From assembly GCA_023128635.1 (NCBI GenBank), contig JAGMDP010000018.1, positions 1 through 20,251 of the forward strand: 20,251 nucleotides of DNA, read 5' to 3'. Both the position numbers and the translations under genes were made by a program. Within the stretch, counting starts at the first letter, position 1; every line of letters begins with the position of its first letter. The stretch comes from Candidatus Heimdallarchaeota archaeon. GTDB lineage: Archaea; Asgardarchaeota; Heimdallarchaeia; JABLTI01. Of the stretch, positions 1-7,403 are shown piece by piece. The notes under the pieces were generated by a model. That model did not search any database. It was not told the origin of the DNA and saw nothing but the letters and a program-made list of their open reading frames with translations.

Positions 1-1649
1 TATTCAGGGTCTTCTAGGTACTTCAAGGTTGAAAATGGAATGATTCCTGCATCTAACCAACAATCACCAACTTCGGTTACTTTGGAAACAATTTTGTCAC
101 ATTTCGGACAATTAATTTTCACATCATCTATCCATGGTCTATGTAATTCTTTCAAATTGTCTAAACCATCAACTGCTTTCTCGAATAATTCTTCTTTAGT
201 ACCAATAACAGTGAGTTCTCCACAGCTTTTGCATTCAAAGAAAGGTAAAGGTAATCCCCAGTATCTTTTTCTTGATATACACCAATTACCCATGTTGTTT
301 AACCAATCTATCATGCGTTTCTCATAGAAGCTTGGAACCCATTCTACCTTAGTTGTCGCTTCTTTCAATAATGGTCTTATTTGTTCAGAATCGATGAACC
401 ATTCTTGTACTAATCTAAATACCAGTTCTTCATGGCATCTCCAGCACGTTGGGTACCTATGGGTAAACTCTTCTGTTTTAAGCAAAAGCTTTCTTTTTCT
501 TAATGATTCTACAACTTTCTCCGAAGTTTCAGTAACAAATAATCCTCGAAACTCATCAAATTCTTTTAGAAAGATTCCATAGTCATCTATAGGGGAGATT
601 ATAGTGAGCTTGTGTATTTTACTCAATTCATAATCTTCAGCTCCACAGCCAGGAGCAATATGAACAAATCCTGTGCCTTCCTCACCAGAGACTTCTATCC
701 ATTCGATCACTCTATGCTTAACTCCTTTCTGAGCTGAGAGATGACTGAATGGTGATTCGTATTTCAAACCTACGAGCTCTTTCCCTGGAAAAGTATCCAG
801 AACTTTATAATCATCATTCAATAGCGAAAGCTTTGATTCAACTAAGTATAATGTTTCGTTATCCTTCAAAACTTTGCAGTAAGTTAGATCAGGATGCACC
901 GCCACTGCTGTATTCGCGGTTAAAGTCCACGGTGTAGTTGTCCATATAAGCAAAAAGCTCTTTTCTTGTTCTTTCTTTTGTTGAGATACCAATGGAAATT
1001 TAGTAAAGACCGCTGTATGCTGCATTTCCTTGTATGAATCGTGTTGTTCATGTTGAGATAATGATGTTCCACATCTAGTACACCACGGCATTGGAAAGTT
1101 ACCTTTGATTATCCAATCCTTCTCATGACATTTTTTAAGAAAATACCAAATATACGAAATGTTAGTATCAGTATGAGTAAAGTAGGAATTATCCCAATCC
1201 ATGAATTGTCCGAGTCTTTTTGACTGCTTAGTTATAAGTTTAGAATAGTGATCAATTCGTTCCTTGCATTTATTTGAAAAATTCTCCAAACCAAATTCTT
1301 CTATAGCTTTCTTAGAATTCAGTCCAAGATCTTTTTCAACTTCAACTTCTACCCAAAGCCCTTGACAATCAAATCCGTTTTGAAATCTTTGTTCATATCC
1401 CTTCATAGCCCAGTATCTTTGTATAAGGTCTTTTAATGAACGACCCCAAGCATGATGTAATCCCATGGGATTATTAGCAGTAATTGGGCCATCTATAAAA
1501 GAATAATGCTTTGTGGATTGACTATTTTTTTCAACTAACTTCTCAAAAACTTTGTTTTGTTCCCAAAATTCAAGTACATCCATTTCAAGTGCGAGTAGAT
1601 CTAAGCTTGAAGTGACCTCTGGGAAGAGTTGACTGTTCTGCTCTTTCAT
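1..1649 (-). CDS. ileS: Isoleucyl-tRNA synthetase, N-terminal part (3' end cut by window edge)
   Basis: Class I aminoacyl-tRNA synthetase that charges tRNA-Ile. The reading frame is open from ATG at 1649 to the left edge, about 549 codons, and lacks its C-terminal part. Residues about 53-70 read DGPITANNPMGLHHAWGR, where the usual HIGH signature is replaced by HHAW (H65-W68). This variant belongs to a distinct IleRS group that I recall mostly from bacteria. Further on are the editing-domain blocks TTTPWTLTAN and GTGFVHIAPGCGAEDYE, the block NWCISRKRYWGLP, two CxxC pairs (CKSCGE, CPKCDK) of a zinc knuckle, and GDCWLDAG just before the edge. The KMSKS loop must lie outside the window. A purine-rich GGAAAC lies about 8 bases before the ATG. 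The gene is divergent from TBP. Confidence 0.93.
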   Translation of the reverse strand, partial: MKEQNSQLFPEVTSSLDLLALEMDVLEFWEQNKVFEKLVEKNSQSTKHYSFIDGPITANNPMGLHHAWGRSLKDLIQRYWAMKGYEQRFQNGFDCQGLWVEVEVEKDLGLNSKKAIEEFGLENFSNKCKERIDHYSKLITKQSKRLGQFMDWDNSYFTHTDTNISYIWYFLKKCHEKDWIIKGNFPMPWCTRCGTSLSQHEQHDSYKEMQHTAVFTKFPLVSQQKKEQEKSFLLIWTTTPWTLTANTAVAVHPDLTYCKVLKDNETLYLVESKLSLLNDDYKVLDTFPGKELVGLKYESPFSHLSAQKGVKHRVIEWIEVSGEEGTGFVHIAPGCGAEDYELSKIHKLTIISPIDDYGIFLKEFDEFRGLFVTETSEKVVESLRKRKLLLKTEEFTHRYPTCWRCHEELVFRLVQEWFIDSEQIRPLLKEATTKVEWVPSFYEKRMIDWLNNMGNWCISRKRYWGLPLPFFECKSCGELTVIGTKEELFEKAVDGLDNLKELHRPWIDDVKINCPKCDKIVSKVTEVGDCWLDAGIIPFSTLKYLEDPE

Positions 1650-2033
1650 GAGCTCTTGTTTCCTTTCATTATTTCTAGTTTCTAATAAAGTGATTCCTCA
1701 TTTAAATTTAGACCCCTAAAATTAGTAGAGAGATGATTATAGTTTACACTAGGTGATTTCCAGAATAAGAGTTTATGTCTGGGATATAATTTCTTGATCC
1801 CTCATTTTGTCACCTGTGCATATAATATCTTCATTCTAACTGAAGAAATCGAAATTTATAAGGATTTCCAAAAGGAGCTGTAAAATTCTTTTTTTGTTTT
1901 TGTCAGCCCAAAAATAGCAAATGAAACCCTTTATAAATCATTAATAAGGGTTTATTTATAAATAACCCTTTATAAAGGATAACTAGTTTATAAATGAATT
2001 AACATTTAGTCCCTTAATCAGGAGATTAAACCT
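1650..2033. promoter_or_regulatory. 384-base divergent intergenic region between ileS and TBP
   Basis: No ORF of note is present. The left half probably carries the ileS promoter: CTTATAAA, read on the minus strand, at 1863-1856 is the best TATA candidate and would give a leader of roughly 180 bases. The right half holds the repeated TATA elements described separately. I see no tRNA or other structured RNA here. Confidence 0.5.
1924..1994 (+). promoter_or_regulatory. TBP promoter region with four TTTATAAA elements
   Basis: The palindromic octamer TTTATAAA, a classical archaeal TATA sequence, occurs at 1930-1937, 1955-1962, 1969-1976 and 1987-1994. The 13-mer AACCCTTTATAAA is repeated exactly at 1925-1937 and 1964-1976. 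AAGGGTT (1946-1952) and AACCCTT (1964-1970) form a 7-bp inverted repeat around the second element. The last TATA element lies 40 bases before the TBP start codon, so transcription would begin near 2015-2020, just ahead of the GGAG at 2021-2024. The extra copies could be binding sites for TBP itself. Confidence 0.7.
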
Positions 2034-2609
2034 ATGGTTAAAATAGAATACACTATCCAAAATTGTGTAGCATCAGGAAGCGTAGAAACTTCTAGAATTG
2101 ACTTATATGCACTTGCTGATCGACTAGCTGAGAAACCTGAATACTTTGTATCATATGAACCAGAGAAATTTCCAGGACTTGTCTTAAAAATCCCAAAACC
2201 AAAAGTAAGTTCTCTTATTTTTGCTTCCGGTAAAATGGTTATTACAGGAGCGAAAAGTGCAGATATGCTTCATGTAGCTGCAGATGAAATTGTTAAAGTT
2301 CTCAAAGCTGCTGGAGCAAAGATTACTGGGAAACCATCAGTTACTGTTCAGAATATCGTAGCATCTGGGAACATCAATGCCATTATAAATCTAGAACTTG
2401 CCTCAATTATGCTCGAAGGTAGCATGTATGAACCAGAACAATTTCCAGGTTTAATATATCGAATCAGAGAACCAAAAACAGTTTTATTATTATTCCAGAG
2501 TGGCGCTTTTGTTTGTACTGGTGCTAAAAAAGAAGAATTCGTTAGTGAATCAACAAGGAAAACTTATGAAATACTCAAGGAAGTAGGTGCATTAGAGGAA
2601 GAATTCTGA
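2034..2609 (+). CDS. tbp: TATA-binding protein (TBP)
   Basis: General transcription factor that binds and bends the TATA box and recruits TFB and RNA polymerase. At 191 residues it has the normal archaeal length and consists of two direct repeats of the saddle domain. Repeat 1 has YEPEKFPGLV (41-50) and LIFASGK (61-67); repeat 2 has YEPEQFPGL (132-140) and LLFQSGA (152-158). The phenylalanines in these blocks are the ones that insert into DNA in known TBPs. The acidic tail EEEF is typical. The ATG is set by GGAG at 2021-2024, nine bases upstream. A T-rich stretch directly after the stop (2611-2640) probably ends transcription. The upstream cluster of TATA elements suggests autoregulation. Confidence 0.97.
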   Translation: MVKIEYTIQNCVASGSVETSRIDLYALADRLAEKPEYFVSYEPEKFPGLVLKIPKPKVSSLIFASGKMVITGAKSADMLHVAADEIVKVLKAAGAKITGKPSVTVQNIVASGNINAIINLELASIMLEGSMYEPEQFPGLIYRIREPKTVLLLFQSGAFVCTGAKKEEFVSESTRKTYEILKEVGALEEEF

Positions 2610-2687
2610 TTTAGTTTTTTCCTCTTTTCAGTTTATTTTTCTATATTAGACAAGTATTTCAAGAAAATCTATTTCTTAAAAAAAAAG

Positions 2688-2706
2688 ATAGTATAAATTA
2701 TACTAT
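2688..2706. repeat. AT-only inverted repeat between convergent genes
   Basis: Two 9-base arms, ATAGTATAA and TTATACTAT, flank a single central base. The repeat lies in the 172-base gap between the convergent TBP and gelsolin genes. It may be part of a terminator region, but being almost purely A/T it could also arise by chance. Confidence 0.4.
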
Positions 2707-2742
2707 ATTAGAATATCTTGATTTCATTTTATTTTTCCCTCC

Positions 2743-2786
2743 ATTTTAAAAGAAAAAAGAATGAAAAAGAGGTTACTCTTTTCATT
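2743..2786 (-). terminator. Hairpin with T-run at the end of the gelsolin gene
   Basis: Read on the minus strand, AATGAAAAGAG pairs with CTCTTTTTCATT across the loop TAAC, with one bulged base. T-runs follow immediately. The left arm contains the TGA stop codon of the gelsolin gene (2784-2782). It looks like an intrinsic-type terminator. Confidence 0.6.
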
Positions 2787-3465
2787 TATTCATAAAATCT
2801 TTATAGGCTTTAAAGACGAAATTAAATCCGCCTGTTTCTTCCCCTTCATTGATAGTAATGGTTTGAGGTGCTTCTCTGAATTCTTTGTCAATTAAATCTG
2901 ACTTAATTGCTCCGAAGAATTTTTCCTTTGGTCGGGCTTTGTTGCCAATCCAAGTGTAAATCATCATAGCTTCTTTGCCCATTAGGCCTGCTACAACAAA
3001 GACATCATTTGAATCTAATGATTTTTTAGAGAATTTCACTTTTTTATAGTCGATATCGTTGCCCTTTTGTTGAACTCTTATCATTCGGAATTGCGGTTTA
3101 AATCTGGTATCTACATGAATGAGCATGGAAGGTGTATCTCCTTCTACGACTTTGAAATTTGGTCCTAAAGCTCTTAGCAATTCGGGTTCTTCTTCTCCTT
3201 CGAAAACTGAATCAACTTTTGGTATTCCTCTACGTTTCATGTCTAATTCTTGTGCAGATTTCGCTGCGATGAATTTTTCATCAACTTGAGATCCTTTCCC
3301 AATCCAAATCCAGATGGTTTTACCTAAGTCGATAATGTATGAATCTCCAGTGTTAAATTTAGGCTCTTTAATAGGAATCAATTCTTCTTTATTAATTTGA
3401 TAAATTATCTTATCTTCTACCAATTGTTTCACCTTTGAGAAAATTCGATATAGAACGTGAAACAC
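2782..3465 (-). CDS. Two-domain gelsolin-like actin-binding protein
   Basis: Gelsolin-family proteins sever, cap or bundle actin filaments in a calcium-dependent way. Asgard archaea encode short versions that act on their own actin and on eukaryotic actin. Two gelsolin domains are visible. Domain 1, about residues 28-100, has GDSYIIDLGKTIWIWIGKG and a conserved charged helix that follows. Domain 2, about 125-218, has DVFVVAG and MIYTWIGNKARPKEKF. There is no signal peptide, so the protein is cytosolic. The longest frame starts at GTG 3465 with no ribosome site. TTG at 3423 is preceded by AGGTGA (3434-3429) at five bases and would give VEDKIIYQINKEEL as the N-terminus after the initiator, so I prefer it. 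The gene is divergent from beta-RFAP synthase. Confidence 0.88.
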   Translation of the reverse strand: MFHVLYRIFSKVKQLVEDKIIYQINKEELIPIKEPKFNTGDSYIIDLGKTIWIWIGKGSQVDEKFIAAKSAQELDMKRRGIPKVDSVFEGEEEPELLRALGPNFKVVEGDTPSMLIHVDTRFKPQFRMIRVQQKGNDIDYKKVKFSKKSLDSNDVFVVAGLMGKEAMMIYTWIGNKARPKEKFFGAIKSDLIDKEFREAPQTITINEGEETGGFNFVFKAYKDFMNK

Positions 3466-3633
3466 AAGTACTAAAAAAGTCTTTCACAATAGACATGATT
3501 ATCACATTTAAGATTTTAACGCAAAAAAAGATTAGTTTAGATAATTAGTTTTATTTATTTCTCCTTCGAATCTTGACTGGATTAAACTTTTAAATATTGG
3601 TTAATATGTTTAGCATATTTAAAGAACTTCTAG

Positions 3634-4647
3634 TTGCAATTTGTTTGGTGTGTTTGTTTGGAAATTCGAGTAAAAACCCCTTGTCGATTACATTTTGGTT
3701 TAATTGATTTAAATGGTCAATTAGGCAGAATAAATGGTGGATTGGGTGTTGCCTTAGAACAACCTGGATGGGAAATAAAAGGATGGATTACTGAGAATAA
3801 CAACGATAAAATTTCTTTGTCTCCTTCTTTGATTTCTATAATCAAAAGATTCGATGAATATTTCAAAACAACAACCATTGATATTGATTTCAAAGTACAT
3901 GAGAGAATTCCTCAACATGTTGGATTAGGTTCCAATACTCAATTTTCGTTGGCGGTAGGGATTATATTAACAAAAATACATAACATTGAAACCTCTGTTG
4001 TAGAAATCGCAAATGCGATTAAAAGAGGTGGAACAAGTGGTATTGGTGTTGCTGCATTTGATAAAGGCGGTATAATTCTTGATGGAGGGCATACATTTGG
4101 AAAAGGTAAACAAACAGAGTCTTTCAAACCATCAAGCATATCAGCTGCCTCACCTCCACCAGTTATTTTTAGGCAAAATCCTCCGAGTAACTGGCAATTC
4201 GTTTTATTGACACCGAAAACGAAACAAGGAGCATATGGCAAAGAAGAAATCGATTTGTTCAGTGATAATTGTCCTATACCTGCTATAGAAGTAGAAAAAC
4301 TATCCAGATTAATTTTGGTAAAAATCCTTCCCGCTATTGTTGAGAAAGACATTCAAGCTTTCGGTGAAGGACTTACTGAAATGCAGACCAATTTCACACA
4401 ATTTGGGATGAATCGCTACAAAAAAGGAAATGTAAACGATTTACTGAATTTTACAAGAGAAAACCAAGATATTTTTGGATCAGGATTAAGCTCCTTTGGA
4501 CCAACAATTTTTGCCTTAACAGATACAGATGAAAAAGCAAAGAGAATAATCAAAGAAGTAAAAGAGGTTTTTCCAAAAAATAAATTCGATTTAATTCTAT
4601 CCTCAAAAGTAAATAGAAACGGTGCGAAAATAGAGAAAATAAAATAG
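3634..4647 (+). CDS. Beta-ribofuranosylaminobenzene 5'-phosphate synthase (beta-RFAP synthase)
   Basis: GHMP-fold enzyme that condenses PRPP with 4-hydroxybenzoate or p-aminobenzoate and releases CO2, the first committed step to the arylamine part of tetrahydromethanopterin, the archaeal C1 carrier. Evidence is the N-terminal VKTPCRLHFGLIDLNGQLGR with GGLGVALEQPG (13-45), the GHMP phosphate loop QHVGLGSNTQFSLAVG (94-109), RGGTSGIGVAAFDKGGIILDGGH (131-153) and the C-terminal SGLSSFGPTIFAL. The length fits the family. The longest frame begins at TTG 3634. TTG at 3658 fits the family start better (EIRVKTPCRLHF follows) and has GGTG at 3647-3650 seven bases upstream. A TATA candidate is TTTAAATA near 3589. 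Confidence 0.9.
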   Translation: MQFVWCVCLEIRVKTPCRLHFGLIDLNGQLGRINGGLGVALEQPGWEIKGWITENNNDKISLSPSLISIIKRFDEYFKTTTIDIDFKVHERIPQHVGLGSNTQFSLAVGIILTKIHNIETSVVEIANAIKRGGTSGIGVAAFDKGGIILDGGHTFGKGKQTESFKPSSISAASPPPVIFRQNPPSNWQFVLLTPKTKQGAYGKEEIDLFSDNCPIPAIEVEKLSRLILVKILPAIVEKDIQAFGEGLTEMQTNFTQFGMNRYKKGNVNDLLNFTRENQDIFGSGLSSFGPTIFALTDTDEKAKRIIKEVKEVFPKNKFDLILSSKVNRNGAKIEKIK

Positions 4648-4679
4648 GAAATACTGAAAATCCAGTAAAGAATTCCTAT
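4644..4679. terminator. Bidirectional hairpin holding the stop codons of two convergent genes
   Basis: ATAGGAA (4644-4650) pairs with TTCCTAT (4673-4679) and TACTG (4652-4656) with CAGTA (4663-4667), with a six-base loop. The TAG stop of beta-RFAP synthase (4645-4647) lies in the left arm and that of the convergent gene (4678-4676) in the right arm. The flanking sequence is A-rich on the left. Confidence 0.6.
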
Positions 4680-5125
4680 GTTAGTCCTAATTTTTCCTTA
4701 GACAATTTTTCAACAGCCCCACCAATTTTTGGTGCTAACTGTTCAAAGAAGTATTGATAGCCAAAAACTACTGCTCCTAATTCTGATTTAAAAGTTACAA
4801 TATCAGATTCTGCTGGCATATCATTTTCGGAATAAATATTTCCTTCTGGGTCAATTGAAAATGTAACTTCATTAAGATTGAAATTTGCTAATAGAAGGTT
4901 TGCATGAACAGTGCTTACTAGCTCTTGTGGGATTTCATTTGCAGTCATAATTTGACAGAATAATTGCATCCATTCAGGAGCAACAACAATTCTAACATTA
5001 AAGGTTCGTTCATCGATTTTATATGGTAACATAATTTCAGTGCCACTTTGTGAAACAAAATAGTTCAAATTAAGCTCATCTAACCAACCTTTCACTTTTT
5101 CAACGTATTCTAGAACATCGGTCAT
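4676..5125 (-). CDS. YbjN / type III secretion chaperone-like small protein
   Basis: A 149-residue acidic soluble protein without signal peptide or membrane helix. The pattern of helix, strand pair, short segment and long C-terminal helix (DVLEYVEKVKGWLDEL, then TEIMLPYKIDERTFNVRIVVAPEWMQLFCQIM, then HANLLLANFNLNEVTFSIDPEGNIYSENDMP) resembles the YbjN/CesT-type fold, which usually serves as a dimeric protein-binding adaptor or chaperone. The partner is unknown, and there is no secretion system nearby. The start is ATG 5125, because an in-frame TAA lies just upstream. The ATG overlaps the TGA of an eight-codon ORF that has the only good ribosome site. The family assignment rests on general pattern and is moderate. 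Confidence 0.55.
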   Translation of the reverse strand: MTDVLEYVEKVKGWLDELNLNYFVSQSGTEIMLPYKIDERTFNVRIVVAPEWMQLFCQIMTANEIPQELVSTVHANLLLANFNLNEVTFSIDPEGNIYSENDMPAESDIVTFKSELGAVVFGYQYFFEQLAPKIGGAVEKLSKEKLGLT

Positions 5126-5148
5126 TTTTTTACATTAACTCCATTCAT
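5122..5148 (-). other. Eight-codon leader ORF overlapping the next start codon
   Basis: ATG at 5148 encodes MNGVNVKK and ends with TGA at 5124-5122, overlapping the ATG of the following gene by two bases (ATGA). A strong ribosome site, AAAGGAG, lies at 5160-5154, five bases before this ATG, whereas the main gene has none of its own. Translation of the main gene is therefore probably coupled to this mini-ORF. It could also simply be a landing site. Confidence 0.4.
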
Positions 5149-5272
5149 CTTTACTCCTTTAGAAACTGCTATCACAAAAAAACTTTTCCTAATAAGTAAA
5201 AATCAGTCATAATCTTTTTGTCGAAAAGTATAAATCTATGTTATCTTAATATGACTTGAAATTTTTGGTAAG

Positions 5273-5289
5273 CTTATAAAGTTTATAAA
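5273..5289 (+). promoter_or_regulatory. Tandem TATA elements ahead of the zinc-ribbon microprotein
   Basis: CTTATAAA (5273-5280) is followed by TTTATAAA (5282-5289). Transcription would start near 5300-5315, giving a leader of about 50-60 bases to the ATG at 5364. The same octamer is repeated ahead of TBP. Confidence 0.5.
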
Positions 5290-5363
5290 CCATGGATTTT
5301 TTAAATAACATGTGGTAGAGAGAGAAATAAGATATTCAATGATAAGAGGAGTTCAATACATCG

Positions 5364-5537
5364 ATGAACAAAGGTTCCATCAAGGTTACAGAAAAATGTC
5401 CTCTCTGCGGCAGTAAATCTGTTAAGATAGTCTATCATACTGAAGCGGGGATTGTTATTCTCTCAGAATATAATTGTCAAATTTGTGGTTCATATACGCG
5501 AATGAATTTCTTAGTTGCAGATGCCAAAGAAAGCTAA
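5364..5537 (+). CDS. Zinc-ribbon microprotein, 57 residues
   Basis: A small ORF (MNKGSIKVTEKCPLCGSKSV at the N-terminus) with two cysteine pairs, CPLC at about 12-15 and CQIC at about 38-41, spaced as in a rubredoxin-type zinc ribbon. Such single ribbons bind one zinc ion and often contact nucleic acid or another protein; the function here is unknown. An in-frame TAA at 5343-5345 leaves ATG 5364 as the start. GGAG lies at 5348-5351, twelve bases upstream, somewhat far. A tandem TATA lies further upstream. The stop overlaps by three bases the stop of the convergent EamA gene. Confidence 0.75.
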   Translation: MNKGSIKVTEKCPLCGSKSVKIVYHTEAGIVILSEYNCQICGSYTRMNFLVADAKES

Positions 5538-6553
5538 TACAAAATTATTAACCATATTCCTGAAATTGTTAGTAATGTTCCCATAAAAAGTACTAATGAT
5601 GTCTTCTCTTTTAGAAATAAAATTGAGAGTGGCGAAGCTATCAAAGGGGATGCTGCAGTGATCGCTGCTGTTGTGGATGCTTCTGTAAATGATAAAGCGA
5701 GTAAATAGAACAAGCTCCCAAATGTGTTTCCGATTATCCCAGCTAATAATACTAATAGTACCCCTTTCTTTGTGAATTTGCTTTTCTGTTTACCACGATT
5801 TCCAGCAAAGAAGACTATCAAAGCTAATGGAGCTATACAGATCATTCTGTATGCATTGGCATTTATTCCTTGTATTTCAATTGTTAATGCTCTATCAAGC
5901 ATAATTGTTCCAATGGTCCAACAAATTGCCGTAGTAAGAGCACCTGTAATTCCTAAGATAAGATTGCGTTTTTTCTTTTTTTCTTGATCACTTATGGATG
6001 TATTATTTTTTTCATTCTGTTCTTGCTCTTTTATTAGTTGATAATCTACTGGAGATTTATTATTAATTCGAAAATATTTATCGATATCATTTTCAGTAGA
6101 ACTTGATATTAAGTATACACCTAAAACAACTAACAATACTCCTTGAATTCTAAAAAGATCATATAGTTCATATCCTAAAATAATTCCAATCAAATAGGTT
6201 AGTAAAGGATAACTCACAGCAATGGGATATGCTCGAGATAATCCTATCAGCTGTTGACTATAGTAGAAAACAACATCACCAATTATGATAGCTAATGCAG
6301 TTCCAACAACTAGTAGTAAACCTGTTTTGTAATCTAAAGAAAATGCTGTCTGTAGTGCTCCTAATGATAGCATTACTATCAAATAAAATACTGCAGTAAA
6401 GGATAATCTAATTGCATTAACAGCTATTGGTTTTATTTTGCTACTTTGTGATTTAATGATCACATTACCTAGTCCAAAGCAGATTGCTCCAGCTATTGCT
6501 GCTAATTCTCCGAAATAGTCACTAAGAGCCATAGGATTCAATCCGCTATTCAT
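5534..6553 (-). CDS. EamA/DMT-family membrane transporter
   Basis: Drug/metabolite-transporter superfamily permease in the cytoplasmic membrane; these export or import small metabolites, and the substrate cannot be told from sequence. The 339 residues form about ten hydrophobic helices in two EamA repeats (roughly 12-150 and 200-339). They are joined by a hydrophilic, charged loop (about 152-198) that is longer than usual and rich in N, E and K. The second repeat ends in the typical SPLIASPLSILFLKEK stretch before the last helix. The ATG lies two bases after the stop of the HIT gene, so this is the last gene of the HARP-PspC-HIT operon. Confidence 0.88.
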   Translation of the reverse strand: MNSGLNPMALSDYFGELAAIAGAICFGLGNVIIKSQSSKIKPIAVNAIRLSFTAVFYLIVMLSLGALQTAFSLDYKTGLLLVVGTALAIIIGDVVFYYSQQLIGLSRAYPIAVSYPLLTYLIGIILGYELYDLFRIQGVLLVVLGVYLISSSTENDIDKYFRINNKSPVDYQLIKEQEQNEKNNTSISDQEKKKKRNLILGITGALTTAICWTIGTIMLDRALTIEIQGINANAYRMICIAPLALIVFFAGNRGKQKSKFTKKGVLLVLLAGIIGNTFGSLFYLLALSFTEASTTAAITAASPLIASPLSILFLKEKTSLVLFMGTLLTISGIWLIILY

Positions 6554-6555
6554 TA

Positions 6556-7053
6556 CTATTTTTCCAATATTTCTTTGAATTTCTCTAATTCACTATAAGT
6601 TTCAGATAATTCTTGTGATATTACTCGAGTATTGGATAAGATAGGCATGAAATTCGTATCACCGCTCCAACGTGGAACAATATGTATATGCAAATGTGTT
6701 TTTAAGCCAGCTCCAGAAACTTTTCCTAAATTTAATCCTATATTGAATCCTTCTGGTCGTATGGCTGCTTTTAATAATTCCACTGTTTTTGTAGTTAATT
6801 CCCACATTTCAGAACCAGTTTCTAAAGGTAAATCTTTCAAATCCGCTGTATGCTCTAGTGGTGCAATCATTAAATGACCTGCAATATATGGATATAAATT
6901 CAGAAGAATAATTGCATTTTTTCCTCTATGAAGAATGAGGTTTTTCTTATCATTAATTGGATCATCATTTATGACTTCACAAATAAAGCATTCATCATCA
7001 GCTAAAGTTTGTTTGATATATTCAATTCTCCAAGGAGCCCAGATTTTCTTCAA
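6556..7053 (-). CDS. HIT-family nucleotide hydrolase/transferase
   Basis: Histidine-triad enzyme acting on nucleotide phosphate bonds, such as Ap4A or AMP-lysine type substrates. The active-site triad HLHIHIV lies at 120-126 (H120, H122, H124), with the family's NLYPYIAGHLMIAP block at 52-65. A CxxC pair at C22 and C25 with the N-terminal WAPWRIEYI recalls the Ap4A-phosphorylase-like group. At 165 residues it is complete. The start is TTG 7053; no strong ribosome site precedes it, only GTGAG about eleven bases upstream. It lies 71 bases downstream of the PspC gene and 2 bases before the EamA gene. Confidence 0.9.
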   Translation of the reverse strand: MKKIWAPWRIEYIKQTLADDECFICEVINDDPINDKKNLILHRGKNAIILLNLYPYIAGHLMIAPLEHTADLKDLPLETGSEMWELTTKTVELLKAAIRPEGFNIGLNLGKVSGAGLKTHLHIHIVPRWSGDTNFMPILSNTRVISQELSETYSELEKFKEILEK

Positions 7054-7124
7054 GATTTACAACTCACTGTTTTTGTTTTTAAATTAGGATGATAAATCAC
7101 TTTTTTTTCTTTAATATTTTTTAT

Positions 7125-7403
7125 CTACTTGTTACTGATTTCTATTTCAGGTTCTAAAGGAATAACTTTCATTAGAATGAAATAGGCAATAACCGCAAGA
7201 CCACCTGTTATTAACGAAAGAAAAAGAAAAATTATACGAAGAGTAGTTGAACCCATTCCCCAAAAATAAGCTAATCCACCGATTACCCCAGCAAACATAT
7301 AATCATCTCTGGATCGAAAAAGGATTTTCACTTCATCTTGCTTCTTTGGTTCTTCCATTGTTGTATCCATTTCCGTTCCACTATCTGTCATGAAATTTCT
7401 CAA
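7125..7403 (-). CDS. PspC-domain membrane protein
   Basis: A 92-residue protein whose residues about 27-85 match the PspC domain: LFRSRDDYMFAGVIGGLAYFWG, then a TLRIIFLF helix, a glycine turn and a final membrane helix ending VIPLEP. In bacteria PspC domains take part in envelope-stress sensing; in archaea their role is not known. The first frame start is TTG 7403, which overlaps the TGA of the upstream HARP gene (TTGA). ATG 7391 (MTDSGTEMD) is an alternative. The N-terminus is acidic and cytoplasmic. Confidence 0.85.
   Translation of the reverse strand: MRNFMTDSGTEMDTTMEEPKKQDEVKILFRSRDDYMFAGVIGGLAYFWGMGSTTLRIIFLFLSLITGGLAVIAYFILMKVIPLEPEIEISNK

Noticed and set aside
749..937. 62-codon ORF on the plus strand
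   Set aside because: It is opposite the IleRS editing domain and its sequence is a by-product of that frame.
3939..4352. 137-codon ORF on the minus strand
   Set aside because: It lies wholly opposite the beta-RFAP synthase frame, which has clear motifs, and has no ribosome site or recognisable domain.
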